DNA of 64,000 nucleotides from Hofstenia miamia (GCA_004352715.1 SCFE01000047.1:2057724-2121723), one strand, 5' to 3'; positions 12,188 to 27,100 are shown, numbered from the stretch's first letter. Numbers and translations: made by a program. Notes: generated from the sequence alone by a model not told the origin.

Positions 12188-15100
12188 TATATATACAATG
12201 TACTTGCATAGATTAAATATAAAATGCAAATATAATTTACCGGCCAAAACAAGCCGAAAACCGGCCGGCCGGTATTAGCTGTTGCCGGCCAACTACCGGC
12301 CCCGGCCTTAAAATTTCCGGCCGGTTCCAACTCTGCGCTGAGGTGGATGAAAGAGACATCCCAAAAGGTCTTAAAACTAGAATAGATAGTGTGTTTTTGT
12401 TAAGCTTGCTTAAATTTGTTCATTTGTCTCAAGTATACAGAATTGAAGTAATACCTATATTCAATAAGTTAATATTACTGCCATAAAACGCCTATCAGTA
12501 GTTTAATACGTCGGCCTTCAGTAAAAACTGTAATGTGTACGTACGGGTTCAATGCCTTTAGTTAAGAAAGCCATGTTAATAACTATTACTTGTAGCAATT
12601 TGGTTTTCAGGGTTTGTTAGATTAGAAATTAAAAAATACATGCGGTCTAGTATGTTGCTCTATTAGGAAAAGTTGATGTTTTTCAGCGATGTTTGTTGAA
12701 GAATACCCAATGTCATCTGAGCCATCTTCACTGAGAATTTCTTTGGCTACTGTTTGAGGAAAATTTAAGAATTAATTAATAATATATAATACATTGAAAA
12801 TTATAAAAATCTAAGGATCGAAATGAATTTTAAATGTTGTAAAAAATCCCTCATAACTTTTTTCAGACAATGATAGGATCAAATAATAACATTTCCGAAT
12901 CAGTGGAATCGATTTAGTCCAGAAACAATGAAAAATAAAGATAAACATGAAAAAATTGAAATTTTGTCATGTTAAAGTTTAAGAAAAATTACTAAAATTT
13001 TAGAGTGCATCACAACTCTTTAGGATAAAATCAAAATTGACAAAAATGGAGTTAAGAAATTGTAAAAAATCAAGAAACCTTTCCCTCAGCAGTTTTCACG
13101 AACTTCAAATGAATGTTAGATTTGGAGTCCGAAAGTCTAACAGTTCGTTCACAAGCTAAACATAACTGTTTCGAAGCATTCACGAATTCACCACAGCGAG
13201 CCAAGTACACAGTTTTCCTATCAGCGACATCTAAATAATATCGATTAGAAGCAATATGATGGTATGTTCGTACCTAAAGGAGCCTCTGAGGCTTCCACCA
13301 AGTTCTTTACTGGAGCCTTTATATCCAAAAACTCATTTTCAATCTAAATACGAGCCTAAAGTAGTTTAAGTCAAAATTTGGATGTTCAGAATAAGATACG
13401 AAATCCGAGAGAGAACAGCGCACGTATGAGTCCAACTGCAAGAAAAATTGTGTGATACACGAGACACTTCCAACAAATAAACGCGCAAACATTCATTTGC
13501 TCTCATATATTATGCTATTACAAGGTTACATCCCTTGGTATTATAGTAATATTTAAAATCATAACTTATATACATGAATTTTCTCCTCAGACTTCAATGT
13601 CATTCATTTTCAAATTTCTCTGAAGCTGAAATATTTCATTCTAATGCCATCTTCTTCAATACATCCTAAAACCTAATAAGTACCTTTTTTCTCTAAAAAA
13701 TTGACTTTTATCTAAATTGTGATTCGGCATGGCATATGTGACGGACGGGACTGTATTTCTTTGTGAATATCGGTGGTGAACAATTGCTTATAAAGGCGTT
13801 TGTTATAAAATAATATGGCGGCGTCCTTGTCTTTGTTATAGGTTAAATATCTACCATTTTGAAATGGAACATATGAATGCAAAAAAGTGAAATAAATTAT
13901 TAGTTAGAGATCTCTTTATGTACTCAAAGAACAATGAAGGAAACGGTCAATAACATTTTTTCAATTTGCTATAAATAATTCTAAATATTGAATTTATAGA
14001 TACAACATATTAATAATTACAAAATTCATATATTAATTAAGAAACCTACTACAGGCGTTCAGAAAATGTAGCGTTTATACCTTTGATCACCATCTGATTT
14101 TTCATAATATGAGGGGACATTATCTTTGGCTTGACCACTACTATAGATAAAGATACACTAAAAAATTTAATACACTACAAAATGTCTCTATTTAAAATAC
14201 TCTATAGAACGTCAGATAGAACAATGTGAAATTCATAACATAAGTAAACAACTTTATAAACGATGGTTACGCATTAATACATATCAAAATACAATGATTA
14301 TTTTCATTCAATATTTATGAATGAATAAGGCCAGAGATATAAATGTTGTTTATAATGTACGACAATGCGAGTAATTAGAAAACAAATACTTGAAATATGC
14401 ATGATGAGAAGATATTTATTGCGCAATTTATCTTCAAAATATTTAATTTCAAAGTAGCGGTCTAAGAACCATAAGATAGATTTGTCTATAATGAAAGTAA
14501 TAACAATTGAGGAAGTTAGCCAAATTATCAGTAAATTTGAATGCGCTCAACACAGTGAATGTTGAAAATTGGCAGTCGTCATGAAGAATTGTAAGACAAG
14601 AAATATATAAATTGTCGTATACAAAATTATATAGACATGTAATAAATCTGAAAAAAGCGATTATTAAAACCATCGACAACAGTGCTAACTCTCCAAATTA
14701 GAGAAAGGATTTTTCAATTATCCTATAATATCTTAATCAGACTTGTCAACGACCCGAAATTTCTAAGCTCGGATGGCTCGTTTAAATTTTGAGTAAATTG
14801 AGTTCGACTTGGCTCCCCACATTGAATCTTTCAATGAAGCTCGTATGAGCTCGATATTTTTTTAAAAATATTTCACTCTCAGAATATTTTACATAGCTCT
14901 CACTATTATTTAATAAACATTTCTAAAATAAGATTACAAGAAAGGAATGTTGAATGAAAAAATAAGGAAAATCTGCATAAAAAGCAAAACTATAAATTTG
15001 CTTTGGTTAAAAATGTTCGTTTTGGCTTCGTTGCATATCTAATGTACTGCTCAAGCTCGCTTGGCTCGGCTTGTTGACAAGTCTGATCAAAATACTACGA

Positions 15101-18100
15101 GAAAGTAACTGCTAAAGAAATCATTTAAAATTACGATAACGGTAGGGCCTGTTTGCAGGTCTCTCATGGGATCCTGGATGTTCTATGGAAATACGAATTA
15201 TAATCCAATAAGGTGACATGGGAAAAGAAAATATGTTGATTAGAAAAATAATTGGCATTGAATTTTAGGAATGTAAAATAGTTAAAAATGCATTAAATTT
15301 GGATCACTGCACTGACTTGCAGTGGACTTATTGATGAGGGAAATATAAAATTAAATTTATGTCTGTATTTCATATGCTCTATAGCTTAAATTTCAAGAGT
15401 ATTATTATCTAGAAAATTTAATCATATATGTATAATATAACATAAAAACGTCTTTATGAAGCAAAAACAAATCGTGAGAATCCGTTCCTATTCCTATTTT
15501 TTTAGAATAAATAAATCAAAAGCATTATAAAACTTCTCAGGTGATTAAATTTGAAAAATAATGTTGATCTTCAATCGAAATAAGAACTAAATCAGAGAAT
15601 TGTTCCTGTCAACTTGAAAATAAAAGTATTATATTGTCAAAGATCAGCATAAATAAATTAATAGACCGAGACGACAAAAGGCCCATAACGTTTATTAAGT
15701 TCAATAGGGCCATTATCCTATACAATATATTTCAATATCCAATTATCTTTAAGTCAACATGCTTTGAAAAATTAAAATATAAAATATGTATGCAATAAGA
15801 AGTTATGCAAAAACTTGATTTAATTTCTTCCTATATTTTAAATGAGATTTATTAACACTAAAAGTAAAAGTTTTTGCAGAAACAAGTACTAAACACAGAT
15901 GCTTTTGTATTTACAGTTATCATCAAGATAACATTAGGCGTGTGCAAGATCTGCAAGAAAACCTTGAGAAATGACCAAATTTGATCGATATTAGTTGTAA
16001 TTTTCCAAATAAAATATTTTGGATGATTACTGAAATGTTTCTCCAAATATTATCGAAATGATTTATATAGAATTTTACCAATTTTGTAATTACACATTAT
16101 TAAATGTTTTCTCATTATTTTTGATTTTAAAGTTCATTGTATGGCTTCATTTTTTAAGTGTCACAGTTTACAAGAAAAAGAACAAAAATTTAATTCTAAA
16201 TGTTGATCTTTGAGTTGAGTTAGGGATGAGCCGCATACTGAAAAATACTGAAACGGCGGTTTTAACTCAAAACGGAAACCGAGTATTTCGGTTGTCAGCA
16301 CAAGCAGTCTCAATTAATGCAATTTCCAAGGCAAACGCCTAAGTGCTTGTTATGTTGAAACGTAATTCGTTTTACTTGATTAACAACTTAATGTAGTGTC
16401 AATAAAATATACTACAAAAAGTACTTTTCTCTTGAATAACTTTTGCTAATAGTAGTTAGACAAAAAACTAAAGCCCGGCCCATTTTTGGATACCACCGAG
16501 CATTAATTATGGGCATTTTTACTTTATGCATTAACTAATATTTGTTCCAAAACCCCACCAAAGGCCAAAAAGCCCTTATAGCGTAATTCCTTTTTGCTAA
16601 TGATTATAGTTTATTTGATCTTAATCCATGCAATGATGTTCAAATTAATACAGAATATCGCTGAGAATAATCTTGCTTGTTTATAGAATTAAATGTAACT
16701 CATACCTTGAGTAATTAAATAAAAGCATTGATTAAGAAAGTAATAATTAATGAAATACTTTTGAAAAAGGAATCTTCAGTGGAACATATAAATGCTTTTA
16801 AAATTGTTAGAAATTTTAATACTAAATTATACTATCAATTATATGAAACGTAGATTATTCAGAGGAGTTTTGAGGAATTCGAATTTACAAACAATTGTTG
16901 CAATTGTATTAACGTCGCTGGAAAATTTTATCGTTTGAGAAAACGTGGGAAATGTGTTACCGATTCGATTAACGATCCCTGCACAAAGTCATTCAAACGG
17001 TCAACAATGTTTTCTATTTGACGAGCGTAGTTTATGGCTTCTGGAGAATTACTCTAAAGCAAAAAGCTTAATCTAAGGAAAGTTAATAATTTCACGAACC
17101 AAACCCTTAGAGGAGAGAGATAGCAGACGATTCTTTAATGAGACGACGTCGTCACACATTGAAGATACCTGCCGCATTTGTTCAGGTGCAAGAGTTGAAC
17201 TCATATCTCGTGCAGTATCCAAAATTGAGAGAAGAGAAGCGACTCCTAAAATGAAATTAAAGATCAAAATTAAAATCACAGTTAAGAAATCAAAAACACG
17301 AAATTTTTCTCAAATATGGCCAATATATTTAATAGGGTAATTTCGGAGTCGGTTCGGTATCGGTTGAATACGAAAAACCTATATTTGGCGCATAAATATA
17401 TATATATATATATACATCATTGGGGCTGCGTTCCAACCAGAGTCTCAACTATCGCTTTGCAGTTTTAGGAGCAGTTTTGGTAGCATTTTCGGATCACATA
17501 TGGTAGCCTTTATCTATAAGCGTTAAAATGGTTTTTGTTGATTGTCCTATCATTTTTTGACAATTTGTACGAAAGAACCATTTGTGCATATCGCCATATC
17601 TACCAACTTCTAGTTATAAGCATAAATTTTTTAATGAATTTTTATTATCTTCTAATTTATTTTGACCAAAGAGCATAAATGGAAAGGATTTGAATTTATA
17701 ATTATTATTGAATTACAAAGAATTAAATGTGCCACAACCCGAATAGAAACATTTGTAAATCTGACTTTTTAAGACAAAGTCTGTAAATATCTAAATATTG
17801 TGAATGCATTTATGACAACAGTCTGTATGCTTACCAGTGTTGAAACTGCATTCTTAATAGACCTTTCTACTTCTTCAAATATTATCTTAAGAAACTTCCT
17901 AAGTTTTCCAAAGTACCGTATCTTAGACCTCTGATAGAAATATTCCGAATAAATAATATACACATCAATTTTTTAAGGAAAGATACCGTATCAGTATTTT
18001 TCGGTATTGCCGAAATACGGTTGTATCGGTTTACCACTGGTCTCTAATATTTAACACAAGTCTAACTCCACAAACATTCCCAAGATCAGGAACGCTTTTA

Positions 18101-21100
18101 AGATTTCAAAACTGGAAGGGGGTATTGACACCGTTTTTTATTGCGAGCATGCTCTGGTCGGACCAATAAAATGACGACCGGACATCGTTTACCCAAATCA
18201 CACGGCTTATAACTATATAAGTACATAGTATAGCATGGGCATGTCCTATATATGAATCAGACTTGTCAACGAGCCGTAATTTCTAAGCTCGGCTCGATTC
18301 AACTCGGTAGTTTTCTTAAAAATATTGTGCTGCCAGAATTTTTTTAAATTGCTCTTCCTATAATTTAATAAACATTTCTAAAATACGATTATAAGTAAGG
18401 AATATTGAATAAAAAATACGAAAAATCTGCATAATCAAATTAACAAGCAGCACTAAAAATTTGGTTTGCTTAAAAACGGCTCGTTTAATATCCAATACTC
18501 TGCTCAAGCTCGGCTGGTTGACAAGTCTGATATGAAGCTTCTCGTAAAAGACAAAATTGTATAGGAATTTGTGCTGGAGTTGTTTATGATTATTTTCCAG
18601 CTAAATTCATAATATAATAATAATTCAAAAAAACCAGAACTAAACTTCGAATTACAATAACAAAAATAACGTAAAGCAAAATTGAAAATAAAAAAAAGTC
18701 CAGTTCACATTTGTCTCTGAACCACAAATACTTACAAATTATTTAAAAAATGGAAAAAAATTGTTGTTTCTATATAGAAATGCGAAAAATATGAAAAAAT
18801 GACTTTATACAAATTTTCATTAAATAAATGAAATTGTAACATCAAAAAAAGGATTGCTGAGCGTCAAAATGTTCATTTGATAAGTTCAGAAAATATAAAA
18901 ATGATGAGAGTAATATACCAAGGACTTCAAATGTGTAATCAAATAGCTAAAAATTCTATACTGGATTTTCATTTATTGAAATAAAACGCCTAAAATACCA
19001 ATTCTAATTGACTTATACACAAGCTATGTTTATCAACTTCTCTGAAGTTACAACAATTTACAGCTTGCTTTGACATTTTCAAATACTGTAGAAACCTTAT
19101 ACAAAAAAATGTGACAAAATCTGCTCTAAAAGTAACATAGAAGAGTTTGCAAAACAGTAGTAATTGGGCTGGGCTTAATCTTGGGTCTAATGTTTTAATT
19201 GATATGTGAAATACATGACAATAATTCACTTGAGAACTTAACTTTGCAAATGATAGAAAACACTTTCTCTAGGTTAAATCAGCTCTGCATTTTTGGCTGG
19301 TGCAATACTTCTCACATCTAAATTTTGTCTGCAACAAGCAAAGAGCAGTTCTGAAAACTCTCTTACTTTGTGCTGATTAAAAAAATGCAAGTTGGCAGAG
19401 AATTTTAGTAATTGAATGTATACGAACTGATGTGTTCTCTAAATGATAAAAATGGTGATTGGATATAGAGATAACTCATGGTAATAATTAGTTGTGGCAA
19501 TACTTATATTACTAAATTGGTGGCGGCTGTAGGAAGAACTTATGAAATGTAACATGTATTACAAGTTTATTGAATTAAGGTTAACAATGCAATGTAATTT
19601 TAAACACGATTGATTTAGGATTGTTGACGGACCAAGGCCGATATGCACATATTAATCAATATATTATGTAAATTATCCATTCAAATTATGTTCCTCTATG
19701 AGGTATAAGACACTAACAAAGGGGAAAAACCTAAATAATTTGGACCGACCAGGATTTGGGACTAAAAAAAGACCAATTTACAATTCTGCCGTTCACCGCG
19801 GCACACTCAGAAACTTTCGAGCAGTTCTCAAAATAGGGTTCGGGTGGCTGTCCCTTAAACATGCTCTTGACGAAACATAAAGTAAGCCTGAGTAGATGTG
19901 TATATTGCCTTAGAAAATAACACTGAATACTATCCAACACAATTTTCCAACCTTTCATTGCATTTGTTGGAATTATAGTAAATGCAAAATATAAGAATAG
20001 CATACTATATATAAAATAAATGTTGTAGTGGGAAGTTTTAGGAAGAATAAATAAAAGAAAAATAATTTATTAATGCATCTGTTGCATTTTCTTTAATAGC
20101 AATCTCTTGCGATAAATCATGTCATTACTTGGACTGCAGCTGTTAGATTCCATCGTTAAATGAATGGGAACAGCCAAATAAAGCACAATTAAACTCCATT
20201 GTAATCAAGAAGAATAGGATTGAAAGAATTAAAGGTCAACCCCACAAATGTCAGACGTATCTATTTCTCATTTAGATCAATAAAGCAATATCGTCAGTCA
20301 GAAACTAATAATTAAATGGTGTAACACTTTCGAAATAATATTCATAATTATAATAAAGTACACTAATTGGAAGATTGCCTTATAAACTGGAAAATGAAAA
20401 TAAAAAAGTTTTGATGATCTTCTAAACAACATTCGAATTTTCAATTTCATTGATTTTAATATAAAATAAAATATTTAGACGTAAAATTTTAGAATTACGA
20501 AATTGTATAAAAACTGCAAAACAAGAAAGTTCACTGTAAGGATGAGCGAAATAAAAAATTCCAGACTTCGTTGAAAAAAACTACAATTTGAAGATCGCTG
20601 AAAAATCTATTTCGGAATATGTTAAAAATATTCCTACTTAAGGCCTCTGTTTTTGAAGACAAAGCATCAATGAGGGAAAATCTACTTAAAACAATACCTG
20701 AATCTTTTTCTGAACGTCGGGGATCACGTAGAAAATGAGCCACCTGATCAAGCTTATCGGCGAAGTTAAGAGCAGGACGAGTAGAGCGCGAATGCTGGTC
20801 AGACGCTACTCGTTGACAAGCGGTAATGAGATCAGAAACTTCAAATAACACTTGGTTAGTCAATTTTCTGTATTCTGGTGATGACATCTAAAATATATAA
20901 TTCAATAAATTAGTAAATATTGAAAATAAAAAAAAATAAGGACATTGCCTTCAAATCGGATTGATTGAATGTTAAGAAATCTAATGCTGCGTTTCCATTG
21001 TTTACAGAGGTCCATAGGTTAAAATGTGGTGCGCAAATTTACTTGGATACGGATTTAATCAAAACACCAAAACCACAAGTTGAGATGATTGACAGCCAAA

Positions 21101-24100
21101 ATTTACTCGCTACCGGCTGAGCACATTGCCGCTCTACCTCAATTCCGAAATAATTTACTTACCGTACCCTTCTCATGTGAACAGTCAGCAATTTCTGGAC
21201 GCTACAGTGTAAACACTCCAAAAGCACGCTACGGCTACCTACTTGAAATTTAATTGACCGTAGCGTGTTCGTGGAACCGCAGCATAAGTATTAAATTATT
21301 CAAAAAACATTCAAATAGGTTTAATGATACTATGTTTCAGAACATTAGTTAATTCAAAGGCCTTTTGCAACGATTACTGTGTTAAGGCCATCGGGCATTT
21401 TTAGTGAAATCAATAGTTGTTACTGAGCCATATTAAAAAGGTTGTAATCTAACGTATTTCATCATGAGCATTTCCAAAACGAAGGCACTTTTGTGATGCA
21501 CTCACACTAAATCTGAATTCGGGGCCGAAATTGAAGGAAAAATAATCACAGATGATTATTTCGCTGCTTTTAGCAGAAATCATCGGCAATTGCAAGACTC
21601 CAGGAACAAATCTTCAAACATAGAATGAATAGCTGCAAAACTAATAATGAGCGATATGCGAACACAGCCAGAGCAATAGGCTATACGTCCAAATTCTGAC
21701 ACGGGAAATTGGGTGAAATTTTAGGGGCATAAAGAAGTATTGCTAGATCAGTGGCAAAAACAAAACAAGACCATGGTTTATTTCTTGTAGAAACCTGTAA
21801 AAAGGAAAAGGAATATAAACTAAGGCAAATTTCTCATTGATTAATATCTAAATTTTTCGAAATCAAAATTGGAGTACACAAAATATCCAAGTCTCACAGT
21901 AATGAATGAATATTTGTTCATCTTAGTTCTCACATTTTCAGTAGATAATATTCGCAGGTACCAAAAAGACTCATTTTGATAAAATACTTCTTATATAAAG
22001 GTTGTTTAAGAGTGCAGGCAATTTTTTTTAACAGTATTTATAAACTGTTTCCTATACTTTTCTTCTACTAGAATGTAGAGCAAAATTTTTCTCACCAAGC
22101 ACACAAAACAACATATGAATCAATGAGTCAAAAGATGAACAGAAATTGAATTGCCTACGAATAATAAATTAAGAATGATTTTGTGTGAATCAATTCTAAT
22201 GATTCATTCATCCATTGTGTAGTTAACGAATCTATGCACAATTCCCAAGCCACAGCTTGTTTGGAAGTCCTTGAAATTACGTGACAAGGTAGGATACAAA
22301 CGGGAACAAAAATAATATTGGCTTTAGATGCAGCGGCATGCAAGGAAAAGCCTATTCTTATATTAATTCGAATCTTTATTAAAATGATTCATGTAATACA
22401 GTCGAACCTCTCTATAGTTAAGTTCAAGGGACCAAACAAATAAAGAAACTATGGGAGGTTTTAACTATAGAGAGGCTGCTATAGAATGGGGATGTAAACA
22501 CATATCAAATATCTATCAACATAATGATAATTTCTTCAAAATTTGTGTAGGGGATTCAATGGCATTAGTTCTCTTAGCAAAACAAAATATTTTTATTTTA
22601 AAGTACTTCATATGGCTGGCATAAATGGGTTAAAGAACCAAAACCAAAAATTCCCTTCCCATTGTCATCCGCTATACAAGATGTGGGCCGCGGCTGGCAG
22701 CAGCAAAATATGGAAACATCGGAAGAACATTAAAATGTTACTTGGTGTTTCGATGTTTTTGATTGTGCTGCTATTGTTAGATGCTAAGATCTGCTTCATG
22801 ATCCACATATTTAAACAAACTATAGAATAATTATAAAACATATTATCAAGCTGTAAAAATAATTATAATTATCCCAATCGTTAAATTATATTACATGTGC
22901 TAAAAGAAAATTTGAATCATTTCACAGCCAAAGCTAAACTAGATTATGTGCTGGGGGAAAATAGTAAGTATCATCGAAAATGCATTGTTTTGTGGAATAC
23001 TCGACTGCAAATGAATCTGCATCACTAGTTAATTTACCTATTATCAGGTGTGACGTAGAAAACTCACTCAGCATATGTGCCAATATTCTGCAGAACAACA
23101 GGCAAAGAATGAAGACTGAAAAGTTGAAAAAAAGAACTTTTTTGTAATAATATTCTATAATAAACATTATTCATGATATTATGTTTGAGAAAATGTGGGT
23201 TCCTGGAGACACAGTTTTAAAACATAAAAATCAAGGCCTTGATAATAAGGTTTGAAACAACAACGAGAGAAACAAGTAGCTGAACAAAGAGGTCAAAAGG
23301 GACGATAGATCTGTGAGTGAATTAGGAATCTTCACAGATGAGTTTGTTAAACATAGAGAGATCTGATCAAATTAATTGCAAAAACGTAAACAGCAGATGC
23401 ATCTTTACCACCTGGTCTACGAACAATTCCTAAGTTCAATAATAAAACGATGAAGTAAACTTAAATTTAGAATTGTTCAACGACTTTTTAACCGTTTTAG
23501 TTATTGTATTAATCTTTAAAATACAACTAATGCAACTTTTAAGTGAATTTTTTAATTAATTGGTTTACAAAATTAATTACAATGAATAATTAAAATTGTT
23601 TAAAACATATCGAAAGAAATTAATCTTATACGCCATAAAAATTAATTATTTATTGCGAAAAATGTGATGAACATCCACCTGAACTTTTTAAGGTTCAAGG
23701 CCTAGCGTTAACTTTGAATGCATAATTTCTTTCTACTATAGTGCCGTTCCAACCCAATTCGACCAGAGCTCAACTGTCTAGACCACATCCCCTATAAAAA
23801 TATCATCAAATTTTGGATTTCCAACCAAATTTGGATCGACTTCTAGTCAGTATTTCTAATGTTCTCTTTGAACAGACGTTACATAGCAATGGTTCCCACG
23901 GGTTTCTAGCAATAAATAACCAAATATAGAAATTTGTTAGCAGTCAGAAATATTATAAGGCGATTTCTACGGTGAACATGACCATTATTTGCAAAATTGA
24001 AAATATTTGATTCGAAAAAGGGTCATAAAAACGTTTTTAAATGATTAAATATAAATGCATATTTCATTTCTTTTACATGATGACTAGTTTATTCTGAGTG

Positions 24101-27100
24101 TCTATTCAACAATATCTGAAAATCACTTATGGCTTATAGTGATTCAATTGCTTTCTGAGTGGTATAGCGAAAAATTACACACTTTTGCAATGCAAGCAGA
24201 AATGCTATTAGAAACAAACACGAAATTCTATGTGTGGTAACATTTGAAGTCCGATCACAACCATGGGGAAATAAGAAACAACACTCTAGTTAACTGTCTT
24301 GCTGTGCAAATTATGGAATAATTATTTTATAACAGCTCGCGAAGTTCAACGAAACAAAAGAAGAAATCTCTTCCATTAAACGTGTGAAGAGAAAATTGGA
24401 CACTCAATCAGAAGAACCCAGTTGCACAGTGAAGAAGAGCAGAAGTTGTGTATCGCAGATGCTGCTAGGAGCTTATTTCACACAGAGCTTAGGGCAAGGA
24501 GCTGAATATTAGCAATTTCATTCTATATTTGAACCAACAATCTGATATGCTACTATCTTGACTAAAACCCGGATATCATTGCTCAACAGAGCCAAACCAA
24601 TTACTTCGTATTTTCAATTTGCTGTCAACTAAACAGAAAAACTTTAACCATAAGTAACTAATCTGGGAAGTATATTCATTAAACTGATTACAGCTTAAAA
24701 CATAGGACAATATCTAATCCTTCCAAACGACCTCAAATGCCATCGCCACTTTAGAAAGTCAAAGATTTAGAATTTTACGTCCGCTTAAGACTCTGCAAAA
24801 TTAAGGAATTTAAAACAAGTTAAATGTTAACAGTAGTTTGACTATGCATGTAAAGCATCCTAGCATTTTTAGAAAAGTGAGAAATTGCAAAACGTCTAAG
24901 ACCGTGTTGGTTGAAATATCAATTGTACTTTCACTTTTATCATAAAAGTGAGCGTCGAATTATATTGTCGCTGATTTTTTTACAAATACTCGTTTTCTAA
25001 TCATATCTTAAACTACAGCATGAGTTCAAAACTGGGAACACCCAAGCGCTATGGTCTTTAAAGGATACGGAGCAAGCAAGCCTATTATTGCGTCACTGGT
25101 CTCAGTTATATTTCATGAAATTTTATATCTTCCAAATGAACGCTAGTATCTATCTGTCTATCTAGGTAGAGCTAAAAGAATCCAGAAAGCGAATCAACAA
25201 ATCATGAAAAAGTCTTAGAAATAAGTTATATTACGTCTCAGCTAGACCTCCCATGACTGTAGGCAACATTTCATTTAGATAGTTACTCAGTAGGTTAACG
25301 GCTAACCCAATTATTGATTAATAACATACAATATTTTACCTGGAAATAGACAAGATCTTACGAACAAGTTTACGATTCAAAGTTGCCAAAACAATTTTGA
25401 TTTATAAAAAAAGCATGCCATCTGAAAAATCTCAAATCATAGAATTTTTGTCAACATCAAATGAGATAACATTTAGACTATCTGGATAGAAAAAACTATA
25501 CAAGAATTGTGCATAAAGAAGGTATCGAAAATTTCAGAAAGGTAATTTTTTTTAAAAAATGAAATATACATTTAAGTAATAGTGAGTATTTACATTGTTG
25601 TTACTGCGCATCGTGCAAATGTTCTCTATATTTTCTTGTAAGGAATCGCAAAGGCCAAGTATTTTATCCTTCTCCGAACCAACAGAAATCCCGCCAATTT
25701 CCATCCCACTTCGTAAAAATTGACGTACAATTAATTCACCTAAACATTCAATCAGAGACCACTGCAATGGAATGTATTACCTAAAACTCCTTTATAAGGA
25801 TCTTGGAAATTAATCCAAGATATCGTAGAATCTCGAAGTAAGAGCATTTTCCCCAGATGACCACGGATATCATTTAGCCACTCATCGTCAGTCTCAAGTT
25901 CTTCATCTGTGGTGTAGCAGAGAATTCTAAGAATCCGGTGAATTATGTCAATACATCGAAAAGCTAAAGTCATTTTGGCGCGTTGAGCTTCGTCCAAACT
26001 GTCACCACCTAAATGTATGAGAAAGTAATATTGTGAAAAATAGGTACTAATATGAAGGCGTATTTTATATCCACGGAAACTTAGTAGTAAATTAATTTGA
26101 TAAATATTATATTCCGAGGATATGTCAAGTAACCTACGTTTTGTTTTACCAAGCCATAACATTAGTTAAACATAAAACCAAAGTCTTTTCAATACTCTCT
26201 AGAAGCTAGATTTGAGTTCCTAAAACATTTCATAATTTAGAAATGATGCAATGGTAAACGGTTGTAAATACGAATACTTTGTTTTCATATTGTGGGTCTA
26301 CATGGAAATTTCTTGAATGGTATTTGAACTTTTTTTGATTCTAGATACTACATAGGCATCATACTAAAAGTCAAAAAGTTTTCCATGGTGTTAAAAAATA
26401 AGAGTTGGTTCTCTGGAATGCATTTTTTGAGAATGGCTCTAAACTCTAATAACGGCTTCAGAAAGTTGAAAACTTTATGCACAGTTTTGATATTTAAAAA
26501 GGATTATGACCCAATAGCAGGGTATTGCATTTATTAAACAGAGTCAAGTACTTAAACTATTTGTGTAACAGCGTATTATCAAGTATTCAGAAAAATCAAA
26601 TATTTCAAGTTGTTTCATAATCTCATTAAAATTTATATAGTGCTTTTGGTTATAACAAACAAACAAATGTTCTTCAGTGGTCTGTGCATTTAGTTTTACT
26701 CTAAATGAGGTTAAGATTACAGCTTTACTAAAAAAAAACTTTAAACTGCAGCTGATGCAGTTGGTTAAAAACAGAAATTGTGGAATTGCTACTGGAATTT
26801 TGTGACTAATTTGACCATCGAAGGGAACAAACTATCTAAAACCTATATAGAAGAAGCCAACATTTCAATTAAAACATCAAGTATTTGCAAAATTTCTGAG
26901 AATTATCAAGCATGTATTTTCAAGCAACAACTCTCCCTATACTCAAGTATTATAATTGAATATCAAGTCCTTGGTCAATACCATATATATTCCATGTATA
27001 GTTAAAAATAGAACTTCATATATCTAAATATCTCCAATCACCTACTCTGATGTTTAACCGCACAAAGTTTCATTGCCTGGGTGAATATAATAACAACTTT

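Larger units (their letters stand above)
9183..12486 (+). pseudogene. THAP-domain P-like transposase, broken, interrupted by a hAT element
   Basis: This is a decayed transposase of the THAP/P-element superfamily. The THAP zinc finger is readable from 9183: CVTGC, then [20 protein letters not shown]. The catalytic part follows in shifting frames: [10 protein letters not shown] (about 10435), MLIDDVS-like [18 protein letters not shown] (about 10580) and [19 protein letters not shown] (about 10710). The C-terminal part includes [19 protein letters not shown] (from 11180). The reading continues after the inserted element at 12344 ([27 protein letters not shown]) to a TAA at 12484-12486. Stops and frameshifts make it a fossil. 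It sits antisense in the vinculin intron between exons 11 and 12. Terminal repeats were not identified. Confidence 0.78.
21288..25593. other. vinculin intron 6, right part
   Basis: 4.3 kb, mostly unassigned AT-rich sequence. It contains a pogo-like terminus at about 22399, a short open frame at 24336-24512, and a GTTCCAACC patch at 23745-23850 that recalls 17420-17445. Confidence 0.5.

Noticed and set aside
11360-12330. Long open frames across 11.36-12.33 kb on both strands
   Set aside because: They cross 527 N and a (TA)n tract; they are artefacts of the gap.
12660-12765. Minus-strand open frame ([13 protein letters not shown]) as a vinculin exon after exon 11
   Set aside because: Its only acceptor gives the wrong phase, and the exon at 7784-8159 supplies the expected sequence with correct phase.
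13344-16960. A missing exon for a third vinculin repeat
   Set aside because: Exons 9 and 10 join in phase 0 and align without a gap to the end of the vertebrate third repeat, so none is needed.
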